Of a DNA stretch of 7,539 nt, positions 6,659 through 7,539 are shown piece after piece. A model generated the notes under the pieces. That model was not told the origin of the DNA. It saw only the letters and a list, made by a program, of their open reading frames with translations, and made no database searches. Position 1 is the first letter of the stretch. Every line of letters starts with the position of its first letter. The stretch comes from Elusimicrobiota bacterium (GTDB taxonomy: Bacteria; Elusimicrobiota; Elusimicrobia; UBA1565; UBA9628), in assembly GCA_023249695.1 (NCBI GenBank), contig JAHFCD010000099.1, positions 1-7,539 on the forward strand, in the 5' to 3' direction. Position numbers and translations under genes: made by a program.

Positions 6659-6757
6659 CACCGGCCTTGATACACGATAGCCCGGAGCTCGACTCAACAC
6701 CATGGAGGAAAGGTAACTTTAGGATGAATCGGGACGCGGGTCGGTTATAATAATCAG
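6659..6757. promoter_or_regulatory. Divergent intergenic region between the DUF2267 gene and the exported-protein gene
   Basis: About 100 non-coding bases that must hold promoters for both flanking genes. On the + strand there is a perfect TATAAT (6746-6751). On the minus strand TTGAGT (6697-6692) could be a -35, but the sequence 17-19 bases later (TGTATC/TATCAA) is a poor -10. A short imperfect symmetric element, AAAGGTAACTTT (6709-6720), is a weak candidate operator. No terminator or RNA gene is seen. Confidence 0.4.
6746..6751 (+). promoter_or_regulatory. TATAAT -10 box of a probable (near-)leaderless promoter
   Basis: A perfect TATAAT. The standard distance to +1 puts transcription start at 6758, which is the G of GTG (6758-6760), in frame with and directly before ATG 6761. 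No convincing -35 was found 15-19 bases upstream, and the extended -10 TG is only half present (GGT). Confidence 0.5.
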
Positions 6758-6760
6758 GTG

Positions 6761-7539
6761 ATGAAAATCCTCGCGCCCGGCGCCCTGCTCCTCGCCTTGG
6801 TCCTGGGGGCCTCCGCCGCCCCGGACGCGGTTTTCGACGGCTCGCGGCTGTTCGGAGCCGGAGCCGCGGCTCCCGTCGCCGGGAGCTTCCGTCGCTCGCC
6901 GGCGGCGCTTCCCCCCGCCGCCCCCGCCGCGACGGTCCTCGTCTCCACCGCTCCGACGGCCATCGCGGGCGAGAAAGCCCGCGGGATCACGAGCGGTTTT
7001 CTCGGGCTTTACCCTGAGTCCGATTTCGAGCTCGGCACGGGCCGCTGCGCCCTCTGCCGCGCCCCCGAGCAGGGCAAGTGGTACTTCCAGGACGACGTGA
7101 TCGCCGCCCCGAAGTCGGGACCCGCGGGCCTCGTTTGGATCGGCTCGCGCGAGATGATCGAGGGGGTCAAGCTCTCCGCGGACGGCGCCTCGGTCACGCT
7201 GAAGGACGGAACCGTCATGCCCTTCGCCCTCGCCGCCAAGATCGATTCGAACCGGTCCTTCTACGACGCCTCGAGCCTCGCCTATCTTCAGGGCCGAACC
7301 GTCCGCATTCGCGGCGAATTCGTCGAGATCGACGGCGTGAAGACCTTGGTCGCGCGCACGATCTGGCCCGAGGACTATCGCATCGACGCGGCGAATCTAA
7401 AGGAAGCCGACGCGAAGAACTCGGCCGACATCGACGCGCTCGTCGCCGCGGACAAGGGCGGCGCGAAGAAGCCCTTCGAAACCTCGCTCCTGTGGGAAAA
7501 GTCCGGCGCGGGCCGCGCCTGGGAAGGGAAGCCGGTCAT
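6761..7539 (+). CDS. Exported protein of unknown function (3' end outside window)
   Basis: The frame opens at ATG 6761 (or GTG 6758) and stays open for at least 259 codons to the window end, with no stop. I do not recognise it. It starts with a clear signal peptide (MKILAPGALLLALVLGASAA), then an Ala/Pro-rich linker to about residue 70. Residues 95-108 contain RCALCRAPEQGKWYF, a CxxC pair (C96, C99) without a following His, so it is not a c-type heme site; a disulfide or metal site is possible. A beta-rich segment at about 136-205 (GVKLSADGASVTLKDGTVM, then LQGRTVRIRGEFVEIDGVKTL) resembles a small OB-fold-like barrel. A charged region follows (205-259). The gene diverges from the DUF2267 gene. 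Confidence is high that it is a gene and low for any function. Confidence 0.75.
   Translation, partial: MKILAPGALLLALVLGASAAPDAVFDGSRLFGAGAAAPVAGSFRRSPAALPPAAPAATVLVSTAPTAIAGEKARGITSGFLGLYPESDFELGTGRCALCRAPEQGKWYFQDDVIAAPKSGPAGLVWIGSREMIEGVKLSADGASVTLKDGTVMPFALAAKIDSNRSFYDASSLAYLQGRTVRIRGEFVEIDGVKTLVARTIWPEDYRIDAANLKEADAKNSADIDALVAADKGGAKKPFETSLLWEKSGAGRAWEGKPV

Noticed and set aside
6965..7010. Two competing stems (GCGGGC/GCCCGC and AAAGCCCG/CGGGCTTT) resembling an attenuator
   Set aside because: They lie within the coding region of the exported-protein gene, about codons 69-84, with no U-run or leader peptide; probably chance.

Overview
The window is a gene-dense, GC-rich stretch of bacterial chromosome with eight recognisable protein genes. 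No RNA genes, mobile elements, CRISPR arrays or phage genes were seen. A beta-barrel outer-membrane protein and several Sec-type signal peptides point to a diderm (Gram-negative-type) bacterium. A QueG fragment and a FixC/FixX pair show that it makes queuosine and uses a flavoprotein-to-quinone electron route. The sequence alone does not fix the phylum. High GC, Ala/Gly/Pro-rich exported proteins and patchy Shine-Dalgarno use would fit Elusimicrobiota or another poorly cultured diderm group, but this is a guess.

Layout. On the + strand: the 3' end of queG (1-402), a POTRA-less Omp85/D15-type beta-barrel protein (422-1738) and a 61-residue single-span membrane protein with a His-rich tail (1741-1926). 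These converge on a minus-strand block that ends at 1952. Read in the direction of transcription, the minus-strand block is: a DUF2267 protein (6647-6129), a stand-alone receiver-domain response regulator (6077-5703), fixC (5697-4393) and fixX (4391-4074). A candidate sigma70-type promoter (about 4068-4039) follows, then an exported putative zinc peptidase with an HELFGH motif (4017-2509) and a small exported protein (2512-1952) joined to it by an ATGA overlap. Diverging from the DUF2267 gene, on the + strand, is an unrecognised exported protein (6761 onward) that runs off the window end.

How the genes work together. The response regulator, fixC and fixX lie 5 bp and 1 bp apart and look like one transcript. 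FixC (FAD) and FixX (ferredoxin-like) together would form an ETF:quinone oxidoreductase-type module, but fixA and fixB are not in the window. The peptidase and small exported protein look like a translationally coupled pair acting outside the cytoplasm. The Omp85-like barrel and the small membrane protein form another envelope pair.

The most interesting signals are: two or three starts where a -10 box sits where a leaderless or near-leaderless mRNA would begin, in contrast to a strong SD at the DUF2267 gene; an HExxxH (dipeptidyl-peptidase-III-like spacing) zinc motif in an otherwise unrecognised exported protein; and a receiver protein embedded in a fixCX unit. No clearly new multi-gene defence or mobile system is visible.
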